Assembly (NCBI RefSeq): GCF_000971965.1
Contig: NZ_KQ040794.1
Coordinates: forward strand, 2,235-66,234
Reading direction: 5' to 3'
DNA length: 64,000 nucleotides
From: Paenibacillus wulumuqiensis
Lineage (GTDB): Bacteria; Bacillota; Bacilli; Paenibacillales; Paenibacillaceae
Each line of letters opens with the position of its first letter. Position 1 is the first letter of the stretch. Both the position numbers and the translations under genes were made by a program. Shown piece after piece: positions 41,984 through 53,146 of this stretch. Under the pieces are notes generated by a model. That model had not been told where the DNA came from. It searched no databases and saw only the letters and a program-made list of their open reading frames with translations.

Positions 41984-42730
41984 CTAACCGAGCGACTGCC
42001 GGCGGCGCAGTACTTCGTACATGACCACTCCTGCAGCTACTGAAGCATTAAGCGAGTTGATCTTACCCTTCATCGGCAGTTGAACGAGTACATCGCACTT
42101 CTCCCGGATCAATCGGCCCATGCCTTTGCCTTCGTTACCGATCACAATCGCTACCGGTCCATTGAAGATATCCGCCTCGTACAGACTGCTGTCGGTATCC
42201 ACATCGGTTCCGGCTACCCATACTCCCTGTTCCTTGAGACGGTCGATCGTCTGGCCGATATTGGTTACACGGGCTACAGGCACATACTCCACAGCACCGG
42301 CAGATGTTTTGGATACCGTTGCTGTGATACCTGCTGAACGCCGCTTGGGAATAATCACGCCGTGAACACCCGTACAATCTGCCGTACGCAGTATCGAACC
42401 GAGGTTATGCGGATCTTCGATCTCGTCCAGCAGCAGGATGAACGGAGGTTCTCCCTTGGCCGCTGCCGCTGCCAGGATATCCTCTACCTCTGCATATTCG
42501 TAAGGAGCAGCCTGGGCGATAACGCCCTGATGCTGTACACCCGGTACGAAAGTATCCAGCTTGCGCTTGTCGACGTACTGGACTACGATTCCGCGCTGCT
42601 TGGCTTCTGCGAGAATCGGCTGTACGAGATTTTTCTGGGAGCCTTCGGCGATCCAGATTTTATTAATGCTTCTGCCGGCCCGAAGCGCTTCGGTAACCGA
42701 GTGCTTGCCGGCGATGTATTCTTCTTCCAT
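41984..42730 (-). CDS. rlmB: 23S rRNA 2'-O-methyltransferase, SpoU/TrmH family
   Basis: A 248-aa SPOUT methyltransferase predicted to methylate G2251 of 23S rRNA. The N-terminal substrate-binding domain is followed by the knot motifs DPHNLGSILR, VIGNEGKGMG and NSLNASVAAGVVMYE. Start is the ATG of MEEEYIAGKH, 6 bp after GGAGGAA. Target assigned by family. Confidence 0.92.
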   Translation of the reverse strand: MEEEYIAGKHSVTEALRAGRSINKIWIAEGSQKNLVQPILAEAKQRGIVVQYVDKRKLDTFVPGVQHQGVIAQAAPYEYAEVEDILAAAAAKGEPPFILLLDEIEDPHNLGSILRTADCTGVHGVIIPKRRSAGITATVSKTSAGAVEYVPVARVTNIGQTIDRLKEQGVWVAGTDVDTDSSLYEADIFNGPVAIVIGNEGKGMGRLIREKCDVLVQLPMKGKINSLNASVAAGVVMYEVLRRRQSLG

Positions 42731-42837
42731 TGTGTTTCCTCCTGTAGAACGCATTATGCCTACATGTCCATTACCCTTTTTGGAGGGAATTGCTTCTGTA
42801 TCATAGGGTTCCTGTCTGAATAGATGAATGCAGCAGT

Positions 42838-43275
42838 TTAAGTCTTCTGCTCCAGATGTTGAATGCCTCGGGTAATCAGTTCTTCAATTCGTGCTTGTTC
42901 GCCTTTGTAATACAGGTAGCCGAGCAGGCATTCCCAGGCAGTGGCATACCGGTAATCGATAACACTGGCGTTTTTGGGTACGCTGCCGGATTTGGCATTG
43001 CGTCCATGACGGACGACATTGGCCTCTTCTTCGGTAAGTTCGGGTTCCAAATGCTGCAGCATTCGCGCCTGTGCACCCGCCGAGACGAATCCGGTGGACA
43101 TGCGGTGCAAATGGTTTGGACGCAGATTTTTACCGGAAATCAGGTACTGCCGGACAGCCACTTCATGGATTGCATCTCCCATATACGCAAGTGCCAGCGG
43201 TGGCAGCTGCTCCGCCGGCTTGGACGGAGCGAACGGAAACCATCCGTGTTGATAATCATTTTCTGGAGGATTCAT
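42838..43275 (-). CDS. mrnC: mini-ribonuclease III (MrnC)
   Basis: A 145-aa RNase III catalytic domain without a dsRNA-binding domain; in Bacillus it matures 23S rRNA ends. LALAYMGDAIHE holds the catalytic residues. Follows cysS, as in Bacillus, with a GGAGGC ribosome binding site. Confidence 0.94.
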   Translation of the reverse strand: MNPPENDYQHGWFPFAPSKPAEQLPPLALAYMGDAIHEVAVRQYLISGKNLRPNHLHRMSTGFVSAGAQARMLQHLEPELTEEEANVVRHGRNAKSGSVPKNASVIDYRYATAWECLLGYLYYKGEQARIEELITRGIQHLEQKT

Positions 43276-43291
43276 AGATATTGCCTCCTGT

Positions 43292-44689
43292 TCATTTACG
43301 ACGCCATCTCATGCCCTGCGGCGTGTCTTCCAGAACAATGCCCTGTGCAGACAGCAAATCGCGGATCTCATCGGCTCTTGCCCAGTTTTTGCTGCTGCGC
43401 GCTTCGATGCGCTCGGCAATCAGCTGTTCCACTTCTTCGTCGAGAAGCTGTTCTTCTTCCCAGTACAGACGCAGCACTTCATTCATTTCGTCAAATGCCT
43501 GAAGCAGGGCTTCCAGAGAAGCTTTTTGTACGACTTCACGCTGCAGCAGCAGGTTTGCTTCGTTGACCCATTCAAAAATTGCCGTAATCGCATCCGGTGT
43601 ATTGAAGTCATCCTGCATTTTCTCATGGAACAGACCGCGGATTTTCTCTATGCGGCTGATCAGTTCAGCATCTGCCGGAGAAGAAGTATCGGATGCGGAC
43701 AGACGGTGCTTCACATTGCTGACTGCGTTAGCGATACGCTCAATGCTATTCTCGGCCTGTGTCATCGTATCGTCCGTATAGTTGAGCGGATTGCGATAAT
43801 GGGTGGACAGCATCAGATAGCGGATCGCAGCGGGCTTGTGGTCTCTGCGCAGGTCTTTGACAAGAATCCCGTTGCCCAGCGACTTGGACATTTTCTCGTC
43901 GTCAATCCGGATAAAGCCGTTATGCATCCAATAGTTGGACAAAGGCTTGCCGGTAACGGATTCCGACTGGGCGCATTCGCACTCATGATGGGGGAACTGA
44001 AGATCCTGTCCGCCACCGTGAATATCAAGCGTATCTCCCAGATAGTGGCGTGCCATCGCGGAGCACTCGATATGCCAGCCCGGACGCCCTTGGCCCCAAG
44101 GACTTTCCCAGAAGATCTCGCCCGGCTTGGCCGCTTTCCACAGTACAAAGTCTTCCGGATTTTCTTTGCGCTTGTCGACTTCGATCCGGATACCAAATTG
44201 CAGTTCATCCAGCTTCTGATGAGACAGTTTGCCGTAGGAAGCAAATTTGCGGGTACGGAAGTATACATCGCCTTCTTTTGGATAGGCATAGCCGAGTTCG
44301 ACCAGCTTATCGATAAACTGGATAATAATATCCATGTTCTCCGTTACACGCGGATGAATGGTGGCACGGCGGATACCGAGACCTTCCAGATCTTCAAAAT
44401 AAGCTGCAATAAAGCGCTCTGCCACTTCGGGCACGGTTGTGTTCATTTCTTCCGCTTTGCGGATCAGCTTGTCATCCACATCGGTGAAGTTGACTACATA
44501 ATCCACTTTGTACTGCTGGTTCTCCAGGTAGCTGCGCACTACATCAAAGAAGATCATCGGACGGGCATTACCGATATGGATGTAGTCATATACGGTCGGT
44601 CCGCACACGTACATTTTGACCTCACCTGGTGTGAGGCTGACGAACTGTTCTTTCATGCGAGTCATTGTGTTATAAATTTGCAATGGCAT
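43292..44689 (-). CDS. cysS: cysteinyl-tRNA synthetase
   Basis: A 465-aa class I synthetase. CGPTVYDYIHIGNARP holds the zinc cysteine and the HIGH motif; KMSKS occurs in DEKMSKSLGN. Start is the ATG of MPLQIYNTMT, 9 bp after AAGGGATG. It is 39 bp downstream of cysE and likely shares its T-box control. Confidence 0.98.
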   Translation of the reverse strand: MPLQIYNTMTRMKEQFVSLTPGEVKMYVCGPTVYDYIHIGNARPMIFFDVVRSYLENQQYKVDYVVNFTDVDDKLIRKAEEMNTTVPEVAERFIAAYFEDLEGLGIRRATIHPRVTENMDIIIQFIDKLVELGYAYPKEGDVYFRTRKFASYGKLSHQKLDELQFGIRIEVDKRKENPEDFVLWKAAKPGEIFWESPWGQGRPGWHIECSAMARHYLGDTLDIHGGGQDLQFPHHECECAQSESVTGKPLSNYWMHNGFIRIDDEKMSKSLGNGILVKDLRRDHKPAAIRYLMLSTHYRNPLNYTDDTMTQAENSIERIANAVSNVKHRLSASDTSSPADAELISRIEKIRGLFHEKMQDDFNTPDAITAIFEWVNEANLLLQREVVQKASLEALLQAFDEMNEVLRLYWEEEQLLDEEVEQLIAERIEARSSKNWARADEIRDLLSAQGIVLEDTPQGMRWRRK

Positions 44690-44728
44690 ACTCTCATCCC
44701 TTCTCTGTGTCCATGTATATTGCAATGA

Positions 44729-45388
44729 TTACGAAGAATGTCTGCTGCTATTCGGCTTGATTCCATTTTCCGGTTCCAGCTGCTTTTTGAGCTGTTCGAT
44801 CTCGATCTGCAGCTCAGCCAGTCTGGCGGCTACCGGATCGGGCATCTGGTGGCTGAGCCGGTCGGCTTTTTTGCCGTCCTGGATCACGATTTTGCCGGGG
44901 ATTCCGACTACCGTGCTATTGGGCGGCACTTCCCGCAGAACCACCGAATTGGAGCCGATATTGGAATTGGAGCCGACGGTAAAGGAACCGAGCACCTTGG
45001 CGCCGGAGCCGATTACGACGTTATTGCCGATCGTCGGGTGACGCTTGCCTTTTTCCTTGCCTGTACCCCCGAGTGTGACACCCTGATAAATAAGCACATC
45101 GTCTCCAATCTCGCAGGTCTCTCCAATCACGACCCCCATGCCATGATCGATAAACAGACGACTGCCAATGGTTGCACCCGGGTGAATCTCAATCCCCGTC
45201 ATAAATCGGCTTCCCTGGGAAATGATACGAGCGACGGTAAACCATCTTTTACAGTAAAACCAGTGGGCCAAACGGTGGGCCCAAATCGCATGCAATCCCG
45301 AATAGGTGAATATGACCTCAAACCAGCTGCGCGCTGCCGGATCATTATCGAATACAGCGCGAATATCGGACCTCATATTTTTCAGCAT
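44729..45388 (-). CDS. cysE: serine O-acetyltransferase
   Basis: First step of cysteine biosynthesis, acetylating serine from acetyl-CoA. The 219-aa protein has an N-terminal helical region and a left-handed beta-helix of hexapeptide repeats (about 65-170), with the conserved [11 protein letters not shown] and [10 protein letters not shown]. The C-terminus ends in a coiled-coil-like [15 protein letters not shown] segment. Start chosen at the ATG after AGAGGGGAAG; the longer frame runs through the T-box leader. Confidence 0.96.
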   Translation of the reverse strand: MLKNMRSDIRAVFDNDPAARSWFEVIFTYSGLHAIWAHRLAHWFYCKRWFTVARIISQGSRFMTGIEIHPGATIGSRLFIDHGMGVVIGETCEIGDDVLIYQGVTLGGTGKEKGKRHPTIGNNVVIGSGAKVLGSFTVGSNSNIGSNSVVLREVPPNSTVVGIPGKIVIQDGKKADRLSHQMPDPVAARLAELQIEIEQLKKQLEPENGIKPNSSRHSS

Positions 45389-45419
45389 GAATTCTTCCCC
45401 TCTTTGCTTGCGCCTCATT

Positions 45420-45804
45420 AAAAAACGCCTCCACAGCCAGTTAAGGCTGCAGAGGCGTCTTCTTACGCGGTTCCACTCTGCTTGGGCAGAATCTGTACTC
45501 CCGAACCGGAAAAGGCCAGGCAGAATCGTCCAACTTGTGCAGTCTGTAACGTAAGACCAGACGGCAAAATCTACTGCTATCCCTATGCTTTCGTTCAAAT
45601 TGAATGAAAGCAAGCGGAAAAGGTTCGACTTTGCAGCTCACAGGTGCATGTTCAGCCTGTTTGAAGTGGATGATTTCCAGCCACCCGTGAATGTTCTTGC
45701 TCACAGGGTCATCCTCTCTGGGACTTCATATTCAGGCTTACTTTTCCTGCTCAATGCCGTTATATCCATATGTTATACATTTAAGTTTTAAATTATCTGT
45801 CAGG
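45420..45804 (-). promoter_or_regulatory. T-box riboswitch controlling cysE-cysS
   Basis: Minus strand leader with the T-box AGAGTGGAACCGCG (45466-45479), followed by a terminator: GACGCCTC-type stem (ACGCCTC 45425-45431 with GAGGCGT 45452-45458) plus inner CAGCC/GGCTG and T run. The AGAGA-type stem I start is near 45710. In B. subtilis the cysE T-box responds to uncharged tRNA-Cys; two UGC triplets occur in stem I but I could not assign the specifier with certainty. Confidence 0.92.
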
Positions 45805-45810
45805 TGATCA

Positions 45811-45839
45811 TTATAACGGACTCTACCTGATTAAACAAT
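45811..45839 (-). promoter_or_regulatory. cysE-cysS promoter
   Basis: Minus strand TTGTTT (45834-45839), 17-bp spacer, TATAAT (45811-45816), just downstream of the gltX stop. No terminator is seen after gltX, so some read-through is possible. Confidence 0.7.
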
Positions 45840-45874
45840 ATGAATTATTGCGGCGGCTTGATGCCATTTGGAAA

Positions 45875-47338
45875 TTATGATCCTTTGATCTGGGATTCCA
45901 GACGCTCGATCACCCGGTCGCGGCCCAGCAGATATACGGTATGATTCAGGTCACGTCCATGCATTTCGCCTGTCAGTGCCACACGGATCGGCATGAACAG
46001 CTGCTTGCCTTTATAGCCGGTCTCTTTTTGCACTTCCTTGATCATGGCAGCGGCGTGGGAAGGGCTGAATTCGCTGGAAGAACGAATTTTATTCAGCAGG
46101 GCTTCCAGAACGGTTTTGACATGCTCTTCAGCCAGAATCTGCTGTTCTTCTTGGCCGAGTTCCACGTGTGTACGGAAGAACATTTCGGACAGTTCCACAA
46201 TATCGGAAGCCGATACCATCTGTTCCTGATAAAGGGCAACCAGATCATGCGCCCACTGCTGCTGCTCTTCGCTCAGCTCTGCCGGCAGGCGTCCTGCTTT
46301 TTGCAGATGCGGGATAGCCATCGCTGCGATACGGTCGGTATCGGCTTTTTTGATGTACACGTTGTTCAGATGAGCCAGCTTGTTGGTATCGAATACCGCC
46401 GGGCTCTTGGACAGACGCTTGGCATCAAAGATCTTGATCAGTTCTTCGCGGGAGAAGATTTCTTCTTCGCCTTCCGGAGACCAGCCCAGCAGCACGATAA
46501 AGTTAAACAGTGCTTCCGGCAGGTAGCCCAGCTGATCATACTGCTCGATAAACTGGATAATGGATTCGTCGCGTTTGCTGAGCTTTTTGTGATTCTCATT
46601 GACGATCAGGGTCATATGACCGAACTGCGGCGGTTCCCAGCCAAGCGCTTCATAGATCATCAGCTGACGAGGAGTATTGGATACATGATCTTCCCCGCGT
46701 AGTACATGCGAGATTTTCATCAGATAATCGTCTAGTACAACGGCAAAGTTGTATGTCGGGATGCCATCTTTCTTCACGATAACAAAGTCTCCGGTATCTT
46801 CCGTAGTAAAGGAGATCTCGCCTTTGACGATATCGTTGAACGTATACGTTTTGTTCTCCGGTACACGGAAACGCACGCTCGGTACACGGCCTTCCGCTTC
46901 AAAAGCAGCGCACTGCTCCGGTGTCAGATCGCGATGCTTGCCGGAATAACGCGGCGTCTCGCCACGGGCGATCTGCTCTTCGCGTTCCTGCTCCAGCTCT
47001 TCCTCGGTGCAGTAACATTTGTAGGCCAGACCGCGATCCAGCAGATCCTGCCAGTACTGACGGTAGATATCCAGACGCTCGGTCTGGCGGTAAGGTCCGT
47101 ATTCGCCGCCGATATCAATACTTTCATCCCAGTCGATACCGAGCCATTTCAGATAGGACAGCTGGTTCTCTTCACCGCCGGCCACGTTGCGTTTTACATC
47201 CGTATCCTCAATCCGGATCACAAATTTACCACCCTGACTGCGGGCAAACAGATAATTGAACAATGCGGTACGAGCGTTACCGATATGCAAATGTCCGGTT
47301 GGACTCGGCGCATAACGTACGCGAACTTCAGTAGACAT
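45875..47338 (-). CDS. gltX: glutamyl-tRNA synthetase
   Basis: A 487-aa class I synthetase, probably non-discriminating as usual in Firmicutes (charging tRNA-Gln with glutamate too). HIGH-type motif [19 protein letters not shown] near residues 10-28; KMSKS-type KLSKRDE. The start is the ATG of [10 protein letters not shown], 9 bp after AAGGAGG. Lies 38 bp after ispF. Confidence 0.97.
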   Translation of the reverse strand: MSTEVRVRYAPSPTGHLHIGNARTALFNYLFARSQGGKFVIRIEDTDVKRNVAGGEENQLSYLKWLGIDWDESIDIGGEYGPYRQTERLDIYRQYWQDLLDRGLAYKCYCTEEELEQEREEQIARGETPRYSGKHRDLTPEQCAAFEAEGRVPSVRFRVPENKTYTFNDIVKGEISFTTEDTGDFVIVKKDGIPTYNFAVVLDDYLMKISHVLRGEDHVSNTPRQLMIYEALGWEPPQFGHMTLIVNENHKKLSKRDESIIQFIEQYDQLGYLPEALFNFIVLLGWSPEGEEEIFSREELIKIFDAKRLSKSPAVFDTNKLAHLNNVYIKKADTDRIAAMAIPHLQKAGRLPAELSEEQQQWAHDLVALYQEQMVSASDIVELSEMFFRTHVELGQEEQQILAEEHVKTVLEALLNKIRSSSEFSPSHAAAMIKEVQKETGYKGKQLFMPIRVALTGEMHGRDLNHTVYLLGRDRVIERLESQIKGS

Positions 47339-47376
47339 AATAGTATTCCTCCTTAAGCTTGATAGCTTTTGCTTGA

Positions 47377-47853
47377 TTACTCTTTGATCAGACAAACAAC
47401 CGCCTGGGCAGCGATTCCTTCACCACGACCGGTGAAGCCCAGCTGTTCGGTTGTTGTTGCCTTGACATTCACCTGGTCGATCTCTGCATCCAGTGCTTTG
47501 GCGATCACTTCGACCATCTGCGGAATATAAGGTGCCATTTTGGGCTTCTGGGCAATAATCGTAGCATCCACATTGCCCAGGCGATAACCGCGTTCACGGA
47601 TCATTTGCCAGATATGAAGCAGCAGCTCGAGGCTGTCCGCATCCTTGAATTCCGGATCGGTATCGGGAAAATGCTTGCCGATATCGCCCATGGCGAGTGC
47701 ACCCAGAATCGCATCGGTAATCGTATGCAGCAGTACATCCGCATCCGAATGACCGAGCAGTCCTTTTTCATAAGGGATTGTTACACCGCCGATGATGCAC
47801 GGTCTTCCCTCCACCAGTTGGTGTACATCAAATCCCTGTCCTATACGAATCAT
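47377..47853 (-). CDS. ispF: 2-C-methyl-D-erythritol 2,4-cyclodiphosphate synthase
   Basis: A 158-aa trimeric zinc enzyme of the MEP isoprenoid pathway. The metal site is in [18 protein letters not shown] and [10 protein letters not shown] are family motifs. Its start overlaps the ispD stop by 4 bp (ATGA), indicating coupling. Confidence 0.97.
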   Translation of the reverse strand: MIRIGQGFDVHQLVEGRPCIIGGVTIPYEKGLLGHSDADVLLHTITDAILGALAMGDIGKHFPDTDPEFKDADSLELLLHIWQMIRERGYRLGNVDATIIAQKPKMAPYIPQMVEVIAKALDAEIDQVNVKATTTEQLGFTGRGEGIAAQAVVCLIKE

Positions 47854-48557
47854 ATCTGTCCCTCTCCCTTGCGTTCCAGTAAATAAGCAGCATAATCCAG
47901 ATCATCCGGCGTGGTAATCTTCATATTCGTATAGCTGCCTTCCACGACAGCTACCGTCACTCCCAGACGTTCCACCAGCATCGAGTCATCCGTTCCACGG
48001 AATCCCTGCTGTTCAGCCTGCTGATGAGCCTCCAGCAGCTGACTGCGGCGGAAAGTCTGCGGTGTCTGAATCGCCCACAGACTGCTGCGATCCGGTGTAC
48101 CGGTAATATGCCTGTCTGCATTCACCTGCTTGATCGTGTCCTTGACTGGCACTGCCAGTACCGAAGCTCCTGCTGACACTGCCGTATCATAACACTGACG
48201 GATATGTTCCTCCGTTATAAAAGGACGTACACCATCATGTACCATCACCCACTCGGTGGTCAGATGCTGGAGGCCGCGCAGGACAGATTCCTGGCGATCA
48301 TGGCCTCCTGCTGTCACATGGACCACCTTGCTCAATTTGTACTGTCTGATCCAATCCTCGCAGCGCTGAACATCCTCTGTACCTGTAACCATGACGATCT
48401 CATCCACTACGGATGAACGTTCAAAAACCTCCAGCGTATGTATGATAATCGGCTTTTCCTGAAGTCTCAGGTACTGCTTGCTCTCTGTCGTGCCCATACG
48501 TGAGCCTTTGCCCGCTGCTACAACTACTACACCAGCCTTATTCGTCATAATCCCCAT
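47850..48557 (-). CDS. ispD: 2-C-methyl-D-erythritol 4-phosphate cytidylyltransferase
   Basis: A 235-aa nucleotidyltransferase of the MEP pathway. The CTP-binding glycine/lysine loop [13 protein letters not shown] is at the N-terminus; [10 protein letters not shown] is the metal-binding segment. The start could be 48557 or the ATG at 48548, both near AAGGAT. Upstream is a 154-bp gap without clear features. Confidence 0.95.
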   Translation of the reverse strand: MGIMTNKAGVVVVAAGKGSRMGTTESKQYLRLQEKPIIIHTLEVFERSSVVDEIVMVTGTEDVQRCEDWIRQYKLSKVVHVTAGGHDRQESVLRGLQHLTTEWVMVHDGVRPFITEEHIRQCYDTAVSAGASVLAVPVKDTIKQVNADRHITGTPDRSSLWAIQTPQTFRRSQLLEAHQQAEQQGFRGTDDSMLVERLGVTVAVVEGSYTNMKITTPDDLDYAAYLLERKGEGQI

Positions 48558-48711
48558 CCTTATCCTTCCAGTCCGCCACCTGCTGCATCGATGCCAGGCG
48601 TCTCAAATCCCATTTCTTAATAATATACCCGTCTGCACTCGCAGCACAACAATTATTAGGAATGGGAGCGCTATACCCCCCGGTACCGATAGGGACAAGA
48701 GTCCTGTGCAA

Positions 48712-49770
48712 CTACTGGCCCGAAATATGTGGTTTGGCAAATATCATTTTACCATTGGCTGTCTGCAGGGCGCTGGTAACGACCACTTCGACAGTATTCC
48801 CTATATATTCACGCCCATGCTCTACGACAATCATGGTGCCATCATCCAGATAAGCGATCCCCTGTCCCTGTTCCTTGCCCGCTTTGGTCACATGGACCAG
48901 CAGCAGCTCACCGGCGACGAGCTGCTGCTTGAGCAGGGAAGCCAGCTGGTTCACATTGAGTACGCGGATCTGATGCAGCTCACAGATCTTTTGCAGGTTG
49001 ATATCATTGGTCAATAATACGGCCTGCCGGGTAAGCGCCAGCTGGACGAGCCGATCATCCACACCCAGATTATCCGGAAAATCAGTGGCAGTCATCTCCA
49101 TCTCGATTCCGCCTATCTGACGCAGGCGATTGAGCATATCCAGTCCCCTTTTGCCTCGCTGGCGCCGCAGGATATCGGCAGAATCGGCAAGCAGCTGCAG
49201 CTCATACAGAACAAAATCAGGGATCAGCAGCTTACCTTCCAGAAATCCCGCCTGAATAATATGCTCGATTCTGCCGTCGATTATGATATTGGTATCCGTG
49301 ATTTTGGCAGGAATGAGGCTGCTCAACTGTTTCTGCTGTACCTGCTGCGTCTTCGGTTCTGTGGATTCAGTGGGTTCAGGCTGCAATGACCTGATGAGCA
49401 TTATATTATGCAGCCCCTGTGTTACTTCTGCCGCTCTGTCACTGCCTATCCGCAGTCCGACATAGCCAAATACCAGCATCAGCAGAGAGCGGATGATCTC
49501 ATAACCGGGCTCCCACCAGGAGACAAGAAACGAACCCAACACGCCTGTTGTCCAGCCGATCAGCAGACCTGTTGTCATCAGGACAAGCTGTATGGTCGAT
49601 ATTCTCTCTCCGGATGCAGGTCTACTGCTGACCCGAATTAGCAGCCTTCGTGCTCCCCAGCACAATCCGGCAATGACGCTTGCCAGTATAATCAGGTTAG
49701 CTGCCGTCTGGGCTGGCTGCCCTTCATTGTAAAATAAACTGCCGCCCTGTTGCATCCATTGCTCCAGCAT
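48712..49770 (-). CDS. yacL: membrane PIN-TRAM domain protein, YacL family
   Basis: A 352-aa protein: N-terminal membrane region (four hydrophobic segments, about 1-115), then a PIN nuclease-like domain starting ITDTNIIIDGRI (conserved aspartate), and a C-terminal TRAM RNA-binding domain near 285-345. The biochemical role of YacL is not firmly known. It lies upstream of ispD as in Bacillus. Start ATG follows AAAGGAGAG. Confidence 0.9.
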   Translation of the reverse strand: MLEQWMQQGGSLFYNEGQPAQTAANLIILASVIAGLCWGARRLLIRVSSRPASGERISTIQLVLMTTGLLIGWTTGVLGSFLVSWWEPGYEIIRSLLMLVFGYVGLRIGSDRAAEVTQGLHNIMLIRSLQPEPTESTEPKTQQVQQKQLSSLIPAKITDTNIIIDGRIEHIIQAGFLEGKLLIPDFVLYELQLLADSADILRRQRGKRGLDMLNRLRQIGGIEMEMTATDFPDNLGVDDRLVQLALTRQAVLLTNDINLQKICELHQIRVLNVNQLASLLKQQLVAGELLLVHVTKAGKEQGQGIAYLDDGTMIVVEHGREYIGNTVEVVVTSALQTANGKMIFAKPHISGQ

Positions 49771-49811
49771 ATCTCTCTCTCCTTTTGATCGTTTTATAGT
49801 GATTCAGGCAT

Positions 49812-49856
49812 AAAAAAAAGCATTTATCCCCCGGTAAACCAGAGAAATAAATGCTT
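49812..49856 (-). terminator. terminator of pssA
   Basis: Minus strand: 10-bp stem AAGCATTTAT/ATAAATGCTT (49847-49856 with 49818-49827), then eight T residues. 28 bp after the pssA stop. Confidence 0.92.
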
Positions 49857-49883
49857 CTTTATTCATCATATCATGCGATCATC

Positions 49884-50609
49884 TTAACGAAGTGATTCTT
49901 TGGAAGAATTATCATCGTCCTGATGATTGCGACGGCGGATCAGCCGACGAATATTTTGTTGAAATCCGTATAACGCATACACTGCGAGCGGTACAAAGAT
50001 CAGTTTGGAGACCTGATCCGGGAACATGATCGCAATGATGACTGCTGCTGCGACCACAAAAGGTGCCAGCCATAGTGCTTTGCGCGGAATACCGACTTTT
50101 TTGAAATTCGGGTATTTGACCCGGCTGACCATCAGATAGGACAGGATTAATGTACTGATCACCATATACGGTGTAGAGACTTCATTATGAAATAGTGATA
50201 AGGTCGCCAGTACGCCACCTGCTGCCGGAATCGGCAAACCGGTGAAATAGCCGGGCACCCCTGCTTTTACATTGAATCGTGCCAGACGCATCGCGCCGCA
50301 CATCGGGAAAATCAGCGAAGCAGAGACTGCGAGCACCGGATTAATATCATGAAAGGAAATACTGTACATGATAATAATAGGCGCTACACCGAATGATACA
50401 AGATCAGACAGCGAATCAAGCTCTTTTCCCAGCTCACTCTGGGCATTCAGCGCTCTTGCCATACGGCCATCAAGACCGTCCATTAACATTGCTACAATTA
50501 CCATGATCGCTGCCAGACTATAGTTCTCATTCAACGACAGTAAAATAGCCACCATTCCAAGTCCCAGGTTAAACAGCGTACACAGGTTTGGAATTGATTT
50601 TGTTATCAT
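49884..50609 (-). CDS. pssA: CDP-diacylglycerol-serine phosphatidyltransferase
   Basis: Makes phosphatidylserine for phosphatidylethanolamine. The 241-aa membrane protein has the CDP-alcohol phosphotransferase motif with D44, D47, G61, D65 and D69. About seven hydrophobic segments follow. Start ATG after GAGGTGAC. It is 55 bp after disA; the phosphatidylserine assignment over other CDP-alcohol transferases rests on length and N-terminal pattern. Confidence 0.88.
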   Translation of the reverse strand: MITKSIPNLCTLFNLGLGMVAILLSLNENYSLAAIMVIVAMLMDGLDGRMARALNAQSELGKELDSLSDLVSFGVAPIIIMYSISFHDINPVLAVSASLIFPMCGAMRLARFNVKAGVPGYFTGLPIPAAGGVLATLSLFHNEVSTPYMVISTLILSYLMVSRVKYPNFKKVGIPRKALWLAPFVVAAAVIIAIMFPDQVSKLIFVPLAVYALYGFQQNIRRLIRRRNHQDDDNSSKESLR

Positions 50610-50664
50610 TTTGTCACCTCAAAGATGGATATATTAACCAATTAACTTTACGATTCTAACGTGT

Positions 50665-51741
50665 TTAGATTTGTCTGTCAATAAATACTTGCTCCTGAAT
50701 GCGCTCCAGGCCTGCACGTATCGTTCTTGCCCGTACTTCACCAATGCCATCCACTTCGTCCAGTTCTTCAATACTTGCACCGATGACCTGATGCAATGCC
50801 TCAAAACGTTCGACCAAATTATTGATAATTACATTTGGCAAGCGTGGAATTTTGCTCAGCACACGATATCCGCGAGCATGTACCACTTCTTCGGACTGTG
50901 CAATCGCCACGGGATAACCCAGCATTTTGACAACCTGCGTGACATCCATCAGTTCATTATCGGTAATCCGCTTAAGGTTATTCACAATATCATTCAGCTT
51001 GTCTTCACTGCAGTCGCGTCCATAGTCCTTGAGCAGCAGGCGGAATTCTTCTTCCGTATTGCCGACCATCTCTTCCATCTGCATGGAGATCAACCGGCCT
51101 TCGGTTCCGAGCTCTGTAATATAGCGGCTGATCTCCGTCTGAATACGCAGTACCATCTCCACCCGCTGAATCACACCAGCCACTTCGGAAATGGTGACCA
51201 TCTGTTCGAATTCGGAAGCGGTCAGGTTCGTCAGCGCCTGACCCAGTACTACCTGATAACGATCCAGTGTCTGAATCGCCTGGTTGGCCTTGGTCAGGAT
51301 GACGCCGATCTCCTTGAGCGCATAACGCAAATTGCCTTTATACAAAGTAATAATGTTACGGCGCTGCGAGATGGAAATGACCAGCTCTCCCGTCTGTTTG
51401 GCTACCCGCTCTGCCGTACGGTGGCGAATCCCCGTCTCGATCGAGGAGATCGAAGAATCAGGAATCAGCTGCGTATTCGCATACAGGATTCGCTTTAAAT
51501 CACTACTTAGAATAATAGCGCCGTCCATCTTGGCCAGCTCGTACAAATAGTTGGGAGAAAATTCGCAATCGATGGAAAAACCGCCATCCACCACTTCCAT
51601 TAACTGAGAAGTTGAACCAACTACGATAAGTCCGCCTGTTTTGGCACGAAGCACGTTGTCGAGTCCGTCCCGGAAAGCCGTTCCCGGCGCTACCATTTTC
51701 AGCAGGCGATTAATTTTCTCTGCTTGACTGATTTCCTTCAT
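50665..51741 (-). CDS. disA: diadenylate cyclase DisA
   Basis: A 358-aa DNA-integrity scanning protein that makes c-di-AMP from two ATP. DAC-domain motifs DGA (73-75) and GIRHRTAER (104-112) are intact; a helical spine and a C-terminal helix-hairpin-helix DNA-binding domain ([16 protein letters not shown]) follow. It is 12 bp after radA; in Bacillus RadA interacts with DisA and the genes are adjacent. Confidence 0.97.
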   Translation of the reverse strand: MKEISQAEKINRLLKMVAPGTAFRDGLDNVLRAKTGGLIVVGSTSQLMEVVDGGFSIDCEFSPNYLYELAKMDGAIILSSDLKRILYANTQLIPDSSISSIETGIRHRTAERVAKQTGELVISISQRRNIITLYKGNLRYALKEIGVILTKANQAIQTLDRYQVVLGQALTNLTASEFEQMVTISEVAGVIQRVEMVLRIQTEISRYITELGTEGRLISMQMEEMVGNTEEEFRLLLKDYGRDCSEDKLNDIVNNLKRITDNELMDVTQVVKMLGYPVAIAQSEEVVHARGYRVLSKIPRLPNVIINNLVERFEALHQVIGASIEELDEVDGIGEVRARTIRAGLERIQEQVFIDRQI

Positions 51742-51753
51742 TCTCTGTTCCCC

Positions 51754-53124
51754 CTAATCCAACGCAGCCTTTAATGCTTCCGCTACCGTATTTACACCGA
51801 TTAATTGAATGTCTTTGGGATGCTTCCATCCCTTGAGGCTTTTCTCCGGTAAAATAACCCGTTTGAATCCCAGCTTGGCCGCTTCCTTGACCCGCTGCTC
51901 CGCTCTGGATACAGCCCGTACCTCACCAGTCAGACCAATTTCTCCAAAAATCACGTCATCCGGCTTGGTAGGCGCATCCCGGAAACTGGAAGCAAGACTG
52001 ACCGCAATTGCCAAATCAACAGCCGGTTCATCCAGTTTGACACCGCCGGCCACATTGAGATAGGCATCCTGGTTTTGCAGGAACATACCCATCCGCTTTT
52101 CCAGTACAGCGATAATCAGCGCGAGTCGGTTATTATCCACGCCTGTACCCATCCGCCGTGGTGACGGGAAATGGGTCGCGGCAACCAGCGCCTGCAGCTC
52201 GACCAGCATTGGGCGTGTACCTTCCATGCTGGCCACCACTGTCGAACCGGCTGCGCCCATTGCCCGTTCCGACAGAAACAATTCCGAAGGATTGGATACT
52301 TCCGTCAATCCTTCTTCATGCATTTCAAAAATACCCATCTCGTTCGTCGAACCAAATCGGTTCTTCACCGCACGCAAAATCCGGTACGTATGATGACGTT
52401 CGCCTTCAAAATACAGCACGCAGTCCACCATATGCTCCAGCATCCGCGGACCGGCAATCGCGCCTTCCTTGGTCACATGACCTACGAGAACCGTGGCAAT
52501 ACCGCGTATTTTGGCTACCCGCATAAATCGTGAAGTACATTCACGCACCTGCGATACACTGCCGGGTGCACTGGTCACTTCCGGCTGATACACTGTCTGA
52601 ATGGAGTCGATGACCAGGAAATTGGGATTCAGGTTATCGATCGCTTCTTCGATCAGATCCATATTACTTTCACAAAGTACAAAAAGCTCATCCGACAGCG
52701 CATCCAGCCGCTCGGCACGCAGCTTGGTCTGCCGTACGGATTCCTCACCGGACACATACAGTACCCGCAGCCCTTTCTGGGTTAGTGCATGAGACGTCTG
52801 CAGCAGCAGTGTGGATTTACCGATACCCGGATCGCCACCTACGAGCACGAGTGAGCCCGGTACAACACCGCCACCCAGCACCCGGTTCAGCTCCTGGATT
52901 CCCGTTTGAATCCGCGGCTCTTTGCCGGATTCAATCTCTGTGATAGCCTGCGGTTTTTGCTTGGTCTGGAACAGGGAGGAATTCATTCCCTGCGTCTTTA
53001 CCGCAGCGCTTTCCTTTTCTTCAACCATGGTGTTCCAGGCCTGGCATCCCGGACACTTGCCATACCATTTTGGAGATTCATATCCACAATCCGTACAGAA
53101 AAATTTCGTTTTTACCTTAGCCAT
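51754..53124 (-). CDS. radA: DNA repair protein RadA (Sms)
   Basis: A 456-aa helicase-like ATPase in recombination. Zinc finger C10, C13, C24, C27; Walker [11 protein letters not shown] at 96-105; the KNRFG motif; and a C-terminal Lon-protease-like domain. Start ATG follows GAAAGGGA. In B. subtilis it belongs to the ctsR operon; here clpC ends in a terminator upstream. Confidence 0.97.
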   Translation of the reverse strand: MAKVKTKFFCTDCGYESPKWYGKCPGCQAWNTMVEEKESAAVKTQGMNSSLFQTKQKPQAITEIESGKEPRIQTGIQELNRVLGGGVVPGSLVLVGGDPGIGKSTLLLQTSHALTQKGLRVLYVSGEESVRQTKLRAERLDALSDELFVLCESNMDLIEEAIDNLNPNFLVIDSIQTVYQPEVTSAPGSVSQVRECTSRFMRVAKIRGIATVLVGHVTKEGAIAGPRMLEHMVDCVLYFEGERHHTYRILRAVKNRFGSTNEMGIFEMHEEGLTEVSNPSELFLSERAMGAAGSTVVASMEGTRPMLVELQALVAATHFPSPRRMGTGVDNNRLALIIAVLEKRMGMFLQNQDAYLNVAGGVKLDEPAVDLAIAVSLASSFRDAPTKPDDVIFGEIGLTGEVRAVSRAEQRVKEAAKLGFKRVILPEKSLKGWKHPKDIQLIGVNTVAEALKAALD

Positions 53125-53146
53125 GAACGTCCCTTTCTATATATAC

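Noticed and set aside
45420-45804. Serine acetyltransferase with a 75-residue N-terminal extension
   Set aside because: The extra frame runs through the T-box leader and its terminator; the ATG at 45388 has a proper ribosome binding site and gives normal CysE length.
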